64,000 nucleotides of DNA from Aggregatilineales bacterium (GTDB lineage: Bacteria > Chloroflexota > Anaerolineae > Aggregatilineales > Ch27), in contig JARKNX010000222.1 in assembly GCA_029976025.1 (NCBI GenBank), positions 100,395-164,394 on the forward strand, read 5' to 3'. The notes beneath the pieces were generated by a model, which saw only the letters and a list, made by a program, of their open reading frames with translations, was not told the DNA's origin and did no database searches. Both the position numbers and the translations under genes were made by a program. This document shows, one piece after another, positions 19,202-28,800 of this stretch (positions are counted from its first letter, which is position 1; every line of letters begins with the position of its first letter).

Positions 19202-20368
19202 TCAGCGCAGTTCCGCATAGAGCCGGCTCATCGCGCTGGCTGCCGCCTCCCAGGTGAAGCGCTCCGCCACCAGCGCCCGCCCGGCCTCACCCATCCGCCG
19301 CCGCCGGGCATTATCAGCCAGGAGCGGGGCCAGCGCGGAAGCGATACCCTCCCCATTGAGCGACTCCAGAATCAGCCCCGCCCCGCTCTCAGCCGCCTCC
19401 GGGAGGTGGCATTCCCGGCTGAGGGCGACCGGCAGTCCGGCGGCCATCGCCTCCAGCGCGACAACGGGCAGCCCCTCCCCCACCGCCGGGAGCGTCAGCA
19501 CATCGGCATCAGCCAGGGCCGCCAGTCTGGCCTGGCCGGTGAGCAGGCCGGTAAAAGCCACGCGATCGCTCGCCGCGAGTCGTTCCGCCTGTTGGCGCAG
19601 CGCGGCCATCTGCCCTTCATCCGGCCCGACAACGGCCAGCCACACGCCGGGCAGGTGAGGCAGCGCGTCCAGCAGATGGTGAGCGCCCTTGCGCCGGTGC
19701 AGCCGGCCCAGGAACAGAATCAAGGGAGCGTCCGGCGGGATATGCCACTGCGCGCGAAACTGACCGCGCGGCGGCAGGTCAGCGAATTCCTCCACATTCA
19801 CGCCGTTAGGGACGACGCCCAGGGTCGAAGGCGGCGGTACATGCAACCGGCTCCACAGCGCCGCCGCCTCCGCCGCTTCGTCCGCCGTCAGGGCGGCTAC
19901 GGCCCGCATCTGCCGCGCCGTCCGCGCCCCCAGGAGGGCATCCCACCCTCGCTTGATCGCGCCGCGGCCGGTCCTGTGAGTCAGCGTGCCGTGCGGGCTG
20001 AGCACGGCGGGTATGCCCATCTCACGGGCGAGCGGCAGCGCGATCAGGTTTTCAACGGTGCGGAATTCGTGCAAATGGAGGATATCCGCGCCGGGCAGGG
20101 CCTCATTCAGCATACGGCGCATGCCAGCCGGAGTCGATAGATTAAACCGGCGCAGAGCCGGAAGGCGGTTCCTGCATCGCCGTACCTGAACCCCTTCCAT
20201 CGCTTCTGATTCGGGGAGACGCGCGCCGCCATCGCCGGCGTCGGTCGTCACAACAATCACTGTATGGCCCTGCTTCGCGAGCGCCACTGTCAGGCCGTAA
20301 GCCGCCCGGACTACCCCGCCAAACCCCCAGGCCGGCGCGTAGTACGGCAGCACATGGACAAGCCTCAT
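19202..20368 (-). CDS. GT4-family glycosyltransferase
   Basis: A 388-residue GT-B enzyme. It begins MRLVHVLPYYAPAWGFGGVV, continues with ILHLHEFRT and LSPHGTLTHRTG (acceptor domain), then GVVPNGVNVEEF, LILFLGRLHRRKGAHHL and the donor motif GEGLPVVALEAMAAGLPV. The start ATG overlaps the stop of the TPR/zinc-ribbon gene (ATGA at 20365-20368). It is separated from the downstream flippase by 89 nt. Probably part of surface-glycan synthesis. Confidence 0.9.
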   Translation of the reverse strand: MRLVHVLPYYAPAWGFGGVVRAAYGLTVALAKQGHTVIVVTTDAGDGGARLPESEAMEGVQVRRCRNRLPALRRFNLSTPAGMRRMLNEALPGADILHLHEFRTVENLIALPLAREMGIPAVLSPHGTLTHRTGRGAIKRGWDALLGARTARQMRAVAALTADEAAEAAALWSRLHVPPPSTLGVVPNGVNVEEFADLPPRGQFRAQWHIPPDAPLILFLGRLHRRKGAHHLLDALPHLPGVWLAVVGPDEGQMAALRQQAERLAASDRVAFTGLLTGQARLAALADADVLTLPAVGEGLPVVALEAMAAGLPVALSRECHLPEAAESGAGLILESLNGEGIASALAPLLADNARRRRMGEAGRALVAERFTWEAAASAMSRLYAELR

Positions 20369-21885
20369 CGCCCATGCCGCCCGATGCGACCGCTTACGGA
20401 GACCCGGCCGGTGTAGCCGCTGACCCAGCCGGTATAAAACTGGCCGCCGCTGAAAATATCGTTGACCCAGAGCGGGAGCAGCGCCAGCCGCGCCGCCAGA
20501 TCGCGAACCTCTCCGGGGGCCAGCCGGCCCGTCCCCCCTTCGCCAGCGGGCATCTGCTGGCGCGCGCGCTGCCGCGCCACGGTCAGCATCATCCCCCGCG
20601 CCTCCCCCGAAGCGGCGTGAAGCGGCGTCCCCGGCAGGAGGACAAACGCGCTTTGCACGCTCTCCGGCTGGCAGGCAATCGCCTCGGCCAGCGGCACATC
20701 AGCCGCCAGCCTGAACAACCCGGCGTCCATCTGCGGGACAGCCTGCACCGGCAGCGCCGAGAAAGTCTCCGTATACATGCCCCCTGGCGCCCCGGAGCCG
20801 GCGGAGGCGTACTCCACCGTGCCAACCCCGCTGAACAGCCACATTGATATATACACGGCACGGGGACGGGATATCTCCCGCCGCCCGCCAAACAGACGGC
20901 GCAGCCCGCCGCCGCCAATATCCGCTCCTTCCAGAATGACGGCGGCCTCTGCCTCCGTTATCTTGAAGGGCACAAATTCCTCCGGGACCGGCACGGTCAC
21001 TGCAGGAGGGGCAAAGACTATCTTCATACACAGAGGACATGGTGTAGTATCCGCTGGCTTCCCGGCCGGCACGATGCTGATCGCCCCGCAGTTCAGGCAG
21101 GCTCGCGCCTCACGGGCAGCGGCCCAGGTTTCTTCCGAGCGCAGACGCGCTGTCGCCACCCCCGACTCACCGCCCTCCGCCATCCCGTAACCGCAGTAGA
21201 CGCAGCGCAGCGCGCCGTTCGGCGTATCAGAGCGCATCACGGCTCCACAGCGAGGGCAGCGTTCCACCTCAGCAGGCGGAGCCGCGGGCGACTCTTCCAG
21301 CGGGCCCAGAATCTCGCGCGCCGTTGGCATGGGGAACGCCGCCAGCGGCGCATCGGTGGAAGACACATCTGCGGCCGGCGGGGCGACGCCCTCCGTGACT
21401 TCTGGCGAGGGAGGTGCGCCGGTAGAAGTCGCACCCGGGACAACATCTTCCTGCCCGGCAGCATGGCGCTCCGCCTCCACAACCGGCGATTCGACCGGAG
21501 CGGTCGGCTGTCGGACTGGCGCTTCTGCGGCAGGTGCAGGCGCAGCCGGCGGCTTCTGTCTGGCTGTTCCGGCGGCGGGCGGTCGCGGCGGCAGCCGGTC
21601 GTCACCCTCGAAGTGAGGCGTCATCTGCCGGTTGATCTTCTCCAGCGCCTGGCGGGCCTGGGCGTGCTTCGGGTCGATTGACAGCGCCCTCTCCAGCAGG
21701 GCCTTGCGCTTCTTGAGATCGCGGGTCGTAGCCGCCAGGTAGAGCCAGATATCCGCGTTGGCCGGGTCGAGATCCTTCGCCTTGAGCAGATATTCCCGCG
21801 CCAACCGGGGATCGTTCGCCTTGAGCGCGGCCCGCCCTTTCGCGATCCATTCTGCGGCCTTTTGCCTGCGAGCTTCATCCACCAT
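20365..21885 (-). CDS. TPR plus double zinc-ribbon protein, unknown
   Basis: A 506-residue protein. Residues about 1-85 are TPR-like helical repeats (KGRAALKANDPRLAREYLLKAKDLDP, ERALSIDPKHAQARQALEKI). A Pro/Ala-rich disordered linker follows to about residue 205. Two zinc-ribbon-like knuckles come next: CPRCG with CVYCGYG, and CLNCG with CPLCM. The C-terminal third (about 310-506) is a folded domain that I do not recognise. ATG 21885 has a strong GGGAGGAG site; a TTG six codons upstream is less likely. It overlaps the HAD gene by 11 nt. It has no membrane helix. Confidence 0.8.
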   Translation of the reverse strand: MVDEARRQKAAEWIAKGRAALKANDPRLAREYLLKAKDLDPANADIWLYLAATTRDLKKRKALLERALSIDPKHAQARQALEKINRQMTPHFEGDDRLPPRPPAAGTARQKPPAAPAPAAEAPVRQPTAPVESPVVEAERHAAGQEDVVPGATSTGAPPSPEVTEGVAPPAADVSSTDAPLAAFPMPTAREILGPLEESPAAPPAEVERCPRCGAVMRSDTPNGALRCVYCGYGMAEGGESGVATARLRSEETWAAAREARACLNCGAISIVPAGKPADTTPCPLCMKIVFAPPAVTVPVPEEFVPFKITEAEAAVILEGADIGGGGLRRLFGGRREISRPRAVYISMWLFSGVGTVEYASAGSGAPGGMYTETFSALPVQAVPQMDAGLFRLAADVPLAEAIACQPESVQSAFVLLPGTPLHAASGEARGMMLTVARQRARQQMPAGEGGTGRLAPGEVRDLAARLALLPLWVNDIFSGGQFYTGWVSGYTGRVSVSGRIGRHGR

Positions 21886-22597
21886 GTTCCTGCTCCTCCC
21901 CAAATAGCGCCGCCATCACCCGTGCGCTGTCGGTCAGGTCTTCCAGGATGGCATAAGGCGACTCGGCGGCCAGCGCCTCGCGCTTGAGCGGACCGGTCAG
22001 GACCCCGATCGCCCGCCCGCCGACCGATCGGGTGCAAATCACATCGTTGGGGGTGTCGCCGACTACAACAATGCGCTGAGGCGGGAAGTCCACGCCCCAC
22101 ATCTCTCTGGCGCGCTGCACCGCCAGCGGCGGCAGGGCGCTCCGCTCCACCGCTTCATGGCCGAACGCCCCTACCGGGAAGTGCGCCGGGTCGAAGCCCG
22201 CGGCCCGCAGCTTGATCGGGACGGACTGGGCTACATTGCCGGTCACCAGCCCCAGCCGCGCCCGATCATCGCTGACCAGCGCCTCAACCAGCGCCACCGC
22301 GCCCGGCAGCGGGCGGACTGGATGGTGGGGGATGATCATTTCCAGATGGCGCGCCACTACTTCGGCAAACACCGGCACCAGATCGGCGACCTGGGAGGAT
22401 GTATAACCGAGCGGCAGCAGGATATCCTGCAAAATCCGCCAGTCGGTGCTGCCGGCAAAAGCCACCGACTCCGTCGAACCGGTGAAGCCAAACAGCTCTT
22501 CCAGCGCCAGCCGCACGGCAAGACGCCCGGCATGCGCCGAAGTGAGGAGCGTGCCATCAATATCGAACAGGATCAGCGTGAGCGCTTGCTCAGCCAT
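21875..22597 (-). CDS. HAD-family phosphatase, phosphoglycolate phosphatase-like
   Basis: A 240-residue haloacid dehalogenase-like hydrolase. Motif I is FDIDGTLLTS with the nucleophile Asp12 and Asp14, motif II GLVTGN, and motif IV VVVGDTPNDVICTRSVGG. The large helical cap after motif I fits subfamily IA, as in phosphoglycolate phosphatase and related enzymes. The stretch RAIGVLTG in place of the usual loop is common among them. Substrate is uncertain. It is followed by the TPR/zinc-ribbon gene with an 11-nt overlap and lies 27 nt after mutY. Confidence 0.88.
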   Translation of the reverse strand: MAEQALTLILFDIDGTLLTSAHAGRLAVRLALEELFGFTGSTESVAFAGSTDWRILQDILLPLGYTSSQVADLVPVFAEVVARHLEMIIPHHPVRPLPGAVALVEALVSDDRARLGLVTGNVAQSVPIKLRAAGFDPAHFPVGAFGHEAVERSALPPLAVQRAREMWGVDFPPQRIVVVGDTPNDVICTRSVGGRAIGVLTGPLKREALAAESPYAILEDLTDSARVMAALFGEEQEHGG

Positions 22598-22624
22598 ACT
22601 CCTCCGCCAGCCGAAAAAACAGCC

Positions 22625-23713
22625 TCATAACATACGGCGCGGACGCTCCCGCAGCGCCGCAATGATCCGCCGGTCAGCCGCACCGAAAGCGTAGCGGTCC
22701 AGATCATTCAGTGTCACCCAGGCCAGAGCGGTCGCCTCAACCGGCACAGGATCGCCCTCAACAACACGGCAGTCATAAGCGTGCAGCGTAATCCTGAAGT
22801 GCGTGAACGCGTGCCTGACCCGGACCACCAGATCGCCGACTTCTACTGTAATACCCAGCTCCTCCTGCAGCTCGCGCGCCAGCGTCTGCGACATCACCTC
22901 ACCATCTTCGCGCTTGCCGCCAGGGAATTCCCACAACCCGCCGAGCAATCCATCGGGCGGGCGCTGTGCAATCAGAAAATGGCCGGCGAATTCCCCGGCG
23001 CCATGAATAACGCCCGCAGCCACATCATAATGCGGCGTGGCCACCCGCCGCTGCCTGACCGGGCGCTCGTCCTGCACCCCGGCGGCAAACGCCTGACAGT
23101 AGTCTCGCAGGGGGCAGATATCGCAGCGCGGAGCCTTCGGCTTGCAGATCACCCGCCCCAGCTCCATAAGCGCCTCATTATACGGGCCTGCTTCGCCGGG
23201 GGGCACCAGTGAGGCGGCCAGAGTCCACAGTCGCTTCTGGGCAGCCGGCTGCGCAGTATCTTCCACACTATTGTACAACCGCGTCAGAATCCGGATCACA
23301 TTGCCATCCACCGCCGGGACATCCTGATTATAAGCCAGGCTGGCAATCGCCCCGGCGGTATAGCGGCCGATCCCCGGCAGCGTCTGGAGTTCAGCGGCAG
23401 TGCGGGGGAAAACTCCGCCCCATTCAGCGACCACGATCTGCGCTGTGCGATGCAGATTGCGCGCCCGGCTGTAATAGCCCAGCCCCTCCCAGAGCTTGAG
23501 CACATCATCCAGCGAAGCCGCCGCCAGCGCTTCTACAGAAGGGAATCGCGCCAGGAAGCGGAGGTAGTAATCGACCACAGTGGCTACCTGTGTCTGCTGG
23601 AGCATAATCTCCGCCAGCCAGACGCGATAAGGGTCGCGATCGCGACGCCAGGGCAGGTCCGCAGCGTTTGTCCGGAACCATGCCAGCAGGTCTGCCGCAA
23701 AAGGATTGGCCAC
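22625..23713 (-). CDS. mutY: A/G-specific adenine glycosylase with Nudix-like domain
   Basis: MutY removes adenine mispaired with 8-oxoguanine. The 362-residue protein has WLAEIMLQQTQV with the catalytic Glu, the helix-hairpin-helix LQTLPGIGRYTAGAI, VPAVDGNVIRIL with the catalytic Asp, and the iron-sulfur ligands in CKPKAPRCDICPLRDYC. The C-terminal domain has FPGGKREDGEVM followed by an REL-x-EE-x-G sequence, a complete Nudix box. I chose GTG 23713 (MANPFAADLLAWFR) because GGGAG lies 4 nt upstream; the frame is open to 23782, but the extra 23 residues look non-coding. Confidence 0.92.
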   Translation of the reverse strand: MANPFAADLLAWFRTNAADLPWRRDRDPYRVWLAEIMLQQTQVATVVDYYLRFLARFPSVEALAAASLDDVLKLWEGLGYYSRARNLHRTAQIVVAEWGGVFPRTAAELQTLPGIGRYTAGAIASLAYNQDVPAVDGNVIRILTRLYNSVEDTAQPAAQKRLWTLAASLVPPGEAGPYNEALMELGRVICKPKAPRCDICPLRDYCQAFAAGVQDERPVRQRRVATPHYDVAAGVIHGAGEFAGHFLIAQRPPDGLLGGLWEFPGGKREDGEVMSQTLARELQEELGITVEVGDLVVRVRHAFTHFRITLHAYDCRVVEGDPVPVEATALAWVTLNDLDRYAFGAADRRIIAALRERPRRML

Positions 23714-23861
23714 GCCATCTCCCTGACTACGTGCCACAAAAAACGATAGCCGGATTGTACCGGGTGTCGGGCGGCGCTTCAAACACGCCGAAACGCTGGA
23801 GCAACCTCCCGGTGCCCGGCACGTATAGCCCGAATGAAAGCCTCCCCGCGCGGTGCGAAAT

Positions 23862-23891
23862 ATGACAGAAGACGCCGAAATGTGTTATGCT
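23862..23891 (+). promoter_or_regulatory. Candidate promoter for the TVP38-like gene
   Basis: ATGACA (23862-23867) and TATGCT (23886-23891) are 18 nt apart, 34 nt before the ATG at 23925. Confidence 0.35.
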
Positions 23892-23924
23892 CTGTCGTCA
23901 GCCAGTGGATTAGAGTCGAGGATT

Positions 23925-24689
23925 ATGAGCGAACAGCCAGAGACCAGCCAGCAAACAGAAGGCCAGCCTGTAGAGGGAAGTCTGCGCGGGCGCTATATCG
24001 CGATCGGGATTTACCTGGCCCTTTCTGTGGGGCTGTATTTCGTTCTGGCGCCCGCCCTGGCCGATCAATCCAGGCTGCAAAGCCAGATCGAAAAAGCCGG
24101 CTGGGGTGGGGTTCTGCTGTACATCAGTCTCTACGCGGCGCAGGTATTCATACCCTGGCTGCCGGGCGTCCCGCTGGACATGATTGGCGGCGCTGTCTTC
24201 GGCTTCTGGGAAACTACCGTCCTGTCCAGCGCCTCCGCCGCGCTCAGCGGCCTGATCGTCTATCTGGTCGTGCAGCGGGTGGGACTGGAACGTATTGTCG
24301 AGCGATTCCCCAACCTGCTGGATGCTCCCTGGCGGCTGATCAGAGTGATCAGGCTCCAACCCTGGGCGCTGGTTGCCGCCAACATGCTGACCGGCGATGT
24401 GGCCTACTTTGTGGCCGGAGCCGCCGAGACGCCCGTCCTCTTCACACTGGTGGTGCTGGGCGCCCTGCGCATCCCTAACGTCATGCTCGGCGCGGCTATC
24501 GGCGCCGGCCTGATCTCGCAGCGTCTGCAACAACACCTGGATATCGCCATCACCGTCGCCGGCATCGGGACCATCATCATGCTGTCAATTGGTTTCCTGG
24601 TTGTGCGGCGGTATGCTCCCCGGTGGCTGGAACGGCTGGAAATGGCCGCCCAGAAGTCAGAAGAAAACGAAAAGAACGGAGCATTGTAG
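23925..24689 (+). CDS. TVP38/TMEM64 (DedA-like, VTT domain) membrane protein
   Basis: A 254-residue polytopic membrane protein. After a hydrophilic start, a helix near residues 26-46 leads to the VTT domain: IPWLPGVPLDMIGGAVFGFW is the conserved re-entrant glycine/proline segment, followed by further helices and the C-terminal pair near 190-230. Such proteins are implicated in lipid scrambling or undecaprenyl-phosphate recycling, but function varies. The ATG at 23925 follows GAGGA; longer starts at 23853 or 23862 are less likely. lipA follows 49 nt downstream. Confidence 0.85.
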   Translation: MSEQPETSQQTEGQPVEGSLRGRYIAIGIYLALSVGLYFVLAPALADQSRLQSQIEKAGWGGVLLYISLYAAQVFIPWLPGVPLDMIGGAVFGFWETTVLSSASAALSGLIVYLVVQRVGLERIVERFPNLLDAPWRLIRVIRLQPWALVAANMLTGDVAYFVAGAAETPVLFTLVVLGALRIPNVMLGAAIGAGLISQRLQQHLDIAITVAGIGTIIMLSIGFLVVRRYAPRWLERLEMAAQKSEENEKNGAL

Positions 24690-24738
24690 CGGGGGGCCGC
24701 CCCAGGCCGCTCCCCGATGAAGAAAGCGTCCCAGACTT

Positions 24739-25680
24739 ATGTCCGACCCTGTCATCACCCCCAATACCACAATCAGCTCTGACAGCTCCGACCGGCCGCA
24801 ACGCCGGCCTGAATGGATTAAGGTGCGCGCGCCCTCTGGCGAAACCTACGAGCGGGTGCGCGCCCTGATGCGCAGCAAAGCCCTCAACACAGTCTGTGAG
24901 GAAGCCAGATGCCCCAATATCGGCGAATGCTGGGGCGCAGGGACTTCCACATTTCTGATGCTGGGCGATACCTGCACCCGTTCGTGCGGCTTTTGTGATA
25001 TCAAGACCGGGCGGCCAACAGCTATGGACTGGCAGGAGCCGAACCGCGTCGCCGAAGCCGTGCGGCGGATGAACCTGCAACACGTCGTGATCACCAGCGT
25101 CAACCGCGATGAGCGCAAGGATGGCGGCGCGCCGATCTTCGCCATGGTCATCCGTCGTATCCGGCAGATACACCCCGGATGCAGCATCGAGGTGCTGATC
25201 CCCGATTTCAAAGGCAGCCGGGACGCGCTGCAAATTGTGATGGACGCCCAGCCAGAGATTCTGAACCATAATGTGGAGACCGTGCCGCGCCTGTTTCGCA
25301 AGGTACAGCCGCAAGATCACTACGAATGGGCTGAAGCGACCCTGCGCAACGCCAAACAAATCGACCCGCTGGTGCTGACAAAAAGCGGCATCATGGTCGG
25401 CCTGGGCGAGACCCCGGATGAGGTGGTGGAAGTGATGCGCGATCTGGCCTCGTGGGGCGTCGATATCCTGACCATAGGCCAGTACCTCCAGCCAAGTCGC
25501 GAGCACCTCCCGATGGATCGTTACTACCGCCCGGAGGAATTCGCCGAATTCAAGCAAATCGGCGCTGAACTGGGATTCAAATGGGTGGAAAGCGGCCCCC
25601 TGGTGCGGTCTTCTTACCATGCCGCCGAGCAGGTGCGCGCGCTGAGCGCTCTGGATTACATCCATCTGCGCCAGCCCTGA
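24739..25680 (+). CDS. lipA: Lipoyl synthase
   Basis: LipA inserts two sulfur atoms into protein-bound octanoyl chains to make lipoyl groups for 2-oxoacid dehydrogenases and the glycine cleavage system. The 313-residue protein carries the auxiliary [4Fe-4S] cysteines C53, C58 and C64 ([12 protein letters not shown]), the radical-SAM cysteines C79, C83 and C86 (CTRSCGFC), the ITSVNRDE segment, the [10 protein letters not shown] block, and the C-terminal RSSYHA with the conserved Ser. The length is normal. No lipB is in the window. Confidence 0.96.
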   Translation: MSDPVITPNTTISSDSSDRPQRRPEWIKVRAPSGETYERVRALMRSKALNTVCEEARCPNIGECWGAGTSTFLMLGDTCTRSCGFCDIKTGRPTAMDWQEPNRVAEAVRRMNLQHVVITSVNRDERKDGGAPIFAMVIRRIRQIHPGCSIEVLIPDFKGSRDALQIVMDAQPEILNHNVETVPRLFRKVQPQDHYEWAEATLRNAKQIDPLVLTKSGIMVGLGETPDEVVEVMRDLASWGVDILTIGQYLQPSREHLPMDRYYRPEEFAEFKQIGAELGFKWVESGPLVRSSYHAAEQVRALSALDYIHLRQP

Positions 25681-25701
25681 TCGGCCTCCTTCACGGGGCT
25701 T

Positions 25702-25720
25702 GCCGGGCGGACTGCCCGGC
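25702..25720 (+). terminator. Possible hairpin terminator after lipA
   Basis: GCCGGGC (25702-25708) pairs with GCCCGGC (25714-25720). There is no T-run, so intrinsic termination is uncertain. Confidence 0.4.
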
Positions 25721-25773
25721 CGATGCGCGCTGGCAGCGGGACCATTCCCCTACTACCGCAATAACCGGGGGTG

Positions 25774-25782
25774 TGGTATAAC
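25774..25782 (+). promoter_or_regulatory. Extended -10 element upstream of ftsK
   Basis: TGGTATAAC is a near-perfect extended -10 sequence, about 115 nt before the ftsK start. No convincing -35 is visible. Confidence 0.35.
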
Positions 25783-25897
25783 AGAAAAACAGGCGGCGCT
25801 TCTGCTTCATGCCAGGCCGATTATCATCTGTCCCGTGCTCGTACTCCCGAACGATTCAGGCAGGCAATATAGATCAAATCAGTGATAGCCAGATATC

Positions 25898-28800
25898 ATG
25901 AGTGACAAACAATCCTCCCTATGGAACATGCGTTCTTCCGACGACGACGATGATGACGATCGCGGCGCTTCGTCTTCCTCAAAAAGGTCCTCCCCCTTCT
26001 ATTCGGAAGATGACGACTACGACGACGAGGACTTTGACGAGGAGGAGGAAAACGAAGCCGGGAGCGAAGACAAATACAGCAGCTCCTCGTACAGGAGCAG
26101 CTCGTACGGCACGTCGTCCTTTGGAAGCGGCTCCAGCCGTCCTACCAGCTCGAGCAGCACGAGCAGCCGCTACGGAAGCGGCAGCAGCTACGGCGGCTCC
26201 GGCAGCAGCTATAGCGCGGGCGGCAGCTATGGAAGCTCTGGCTCCGGCAGCACTTATGGCACTGGCAGCAGCTACGGGTCAACAGGGACCGGCTCTGGCG
26301 CCAGCCGTCCTACCACGGGCAGTGGCTCCAGTTCTACCGGCAAATACGCCTCGTCCTCTCCTCACCGGACAGAAAGCCCCCCTACGGGCGCCAAAGAGTC
26401 CTCTTCTGACAAAAAAGGAGGGAGATTCCTGGGGCGTTTTGGCGGGGGGAAGTCAGAAAAAAAGCCAGCGGAAAAGAAATCCGGTTCCGACGGCGGCCGT
26501 CTCAATAGCCTGAAAAAACGGTTTTCGCGCGGGGGCGATTCGCAGGGCAGCCGGGCCAGCGCAACCGGCACAGTCAGTCGATCGGGGGCGACTTCTTCCG
26601 GTAAGCCCGGTGAGCACGGGCAGAAGGATAAGGGCAAGTCCCGCTTCAGTTTCTCCCTGCCCTTCAAGCGGGGAGAGAAGAGTGAAAAGAGCGGCAGGAC
26701 AGACCGGCCTTCCACCCCGCATGATGTGAAAAAGGCGCGCCCGCTGCCCAGCCGCAGCAAGCAGCCGCAGATCAGGCATCAGGGTCTCTCGCTGGATCGC
26801 AAGCTCGACATCGCCGGCGTGGCGCTCCTGATCGGCGCGGCGATCATCTCTCTGGGCGCGATCAGCAGCAACCGGGGCGATGTCAGCCGCGCCCTGCTGG
26901 AGCTGCTGTACCAGATTGTCGGGATTGGCTGGCTGGCTATCCCGCTGGCCCTGGGCGGTGTAGGCCTCTGGCTGCTCTGGCGTCATTTCGGCGATGTCGC
27001 GCCGGAGGCGAACTACGAGCATCTCGTCGGCTGGGTCATCGTCTACTTCGCCTTTCTGACAACGGCGCAGTACATCCACCTGCTGACCACGCCCGTTATC
27101 TCCATAGAACAGCTTTACGAGCTGTCGGACCAGACTGTCCGCGCCGGCCAGGGCGGCGGATGGTTCGGCCACCAGATATATATGCTGCTCATGCGCAGCA
27201 TTGGCGAAGTCGGGACGCCCATCGCCTTGCTGGGCTGGTGGGGCATCGGCCTCATTGTCGCCACTGACATCTCATTCGCCGATATTTTCCGGCTGTTCGG
27301 CCGCGGACAGCGGGCGGTCGTCAACCGCTATCGCAGTCGCCGCGCCGATCGCGCCGCCGCGCAGCGCAGCCTGGCGGCAGGCCTGAGCGGGGCAGCCGTT
27401 GTGGAATCGCTGCCTCAACCCGCCGCCACGGTGATGCTTGGCGACGGCGCCGGTCAGAAGGCCCTCCCCGCCGCCGAGACACTCTCTCTCGATCAGGAGA
27501 GCCGCGCCCAGCCTTATATCCGCTATCGTGGCCGGGAGCGCGATACAGCGGAGGTCGTCCCGGCTGTGCCGGCCAGCACAGCCGATCAGCCTGCTCTGTA
27601 CGGAGCGCAAAGCTCTCCGCCGCTCGATTCCGGTCGGGCGACTTCCGCCCCGACATCGACCGGCTATCGTTCCACGAAGGCCCCGGCTCCCGCCGCCAGC
27701 GGGCCGGTCCCGCTCAGGCCCGGCAGCGATCCGCTGCGCATCCGCCGCCCACCGGCGGGGCTGGACCTGGATGCCCCGGCAGATGAGGACACGGACCTCG
27801 ACGATGAAGAAGAAATTGTCTCCGTTGCCGGGGATGATCAGCCCGATGGCGAGACCAGCCCGGAAGTGAGCAGCCAGCCCCCCGACGTGCGGCCACGGCT
27901 CATCCCTCCTGTGCCTTACGCGTCCACAGCGCTCTCCGACACCGGCCGTATCTCACAGGAGAAGGATGCCTCCAGCGAGATTCTGTTCACCGGTGTGAAG
28001 CAGGCCCCCACCCCGGCGAAGCCAGCGCCGGCGCCTTCGACGCCGCCGGCGTCCAGCGCGCCGCCCGCCCCCAGACCTGCCCCGCCGTTCACGCTGGACG
28101 ACGATCGGGATGATGACCTCGACGAGAAAGAGAATTACGACGAGGACGAGGCAATCACCGATGAGACCTTCGACACGACGTTCATGCGCCCGGCCCAGCC
28201 GCGCAATACCGGCCCGGTAACCGTCCGGCCCCTGCATCCGGCGGGCGATCGTGCGCCTGGCGCCGGCCTGTCCCCGGCGGAGCGGGCCGCCTTTATGGGC
28301 GACTTCGCCAGCAAACCCGATGTGGAAGATGAGAACGGAGAAGAGAACGACAACGGCGCATCCGAGGTGATCAGCACCATTGGCCTGGCTTCACGCGCTG
28401 CAGCCGTACCATTGACGCCAGCCCGCCGCAGCCCGATCCAGGGCGACCCGTTTGCGGAGGAAGAAGACGACCTGGCGGACGAAGATGAAACAGTGTATGA
28501 GCCGCTGGACAGCGCAGACTACCCGGACGATCTGCCTGTTGTAGACCTGGATGAAGGCGAAGCGATCCAGCCGGGCCGCCAGGATGAGCCGCCCGTCGAC
28601 ACGATAGTTACGCCCACCCGCCCGCCCGTCCGATCCGCGGCAGTGCCTCCCCCGCCTGCGGCAACGCCCGTCATTCCCCCGGCCAGGCCGCCTTCGGCGA
28701 CGCCGGCGCCTGCTACACCTGCCAGGACACAGCCAGAGCGCAAAACATCGCCGGCGGAGGAATCCGCCGCGCCCTTCGCCGCGGAACGCCCCGCCTCCGG

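Noticed and set aside
26075..26347. Tandem repeat or CRISPR-like array in the SYG-rich DNA
   Set aside because: The repetition is codon-level low complexity inside one reading frame, without regular unit length or spacers.
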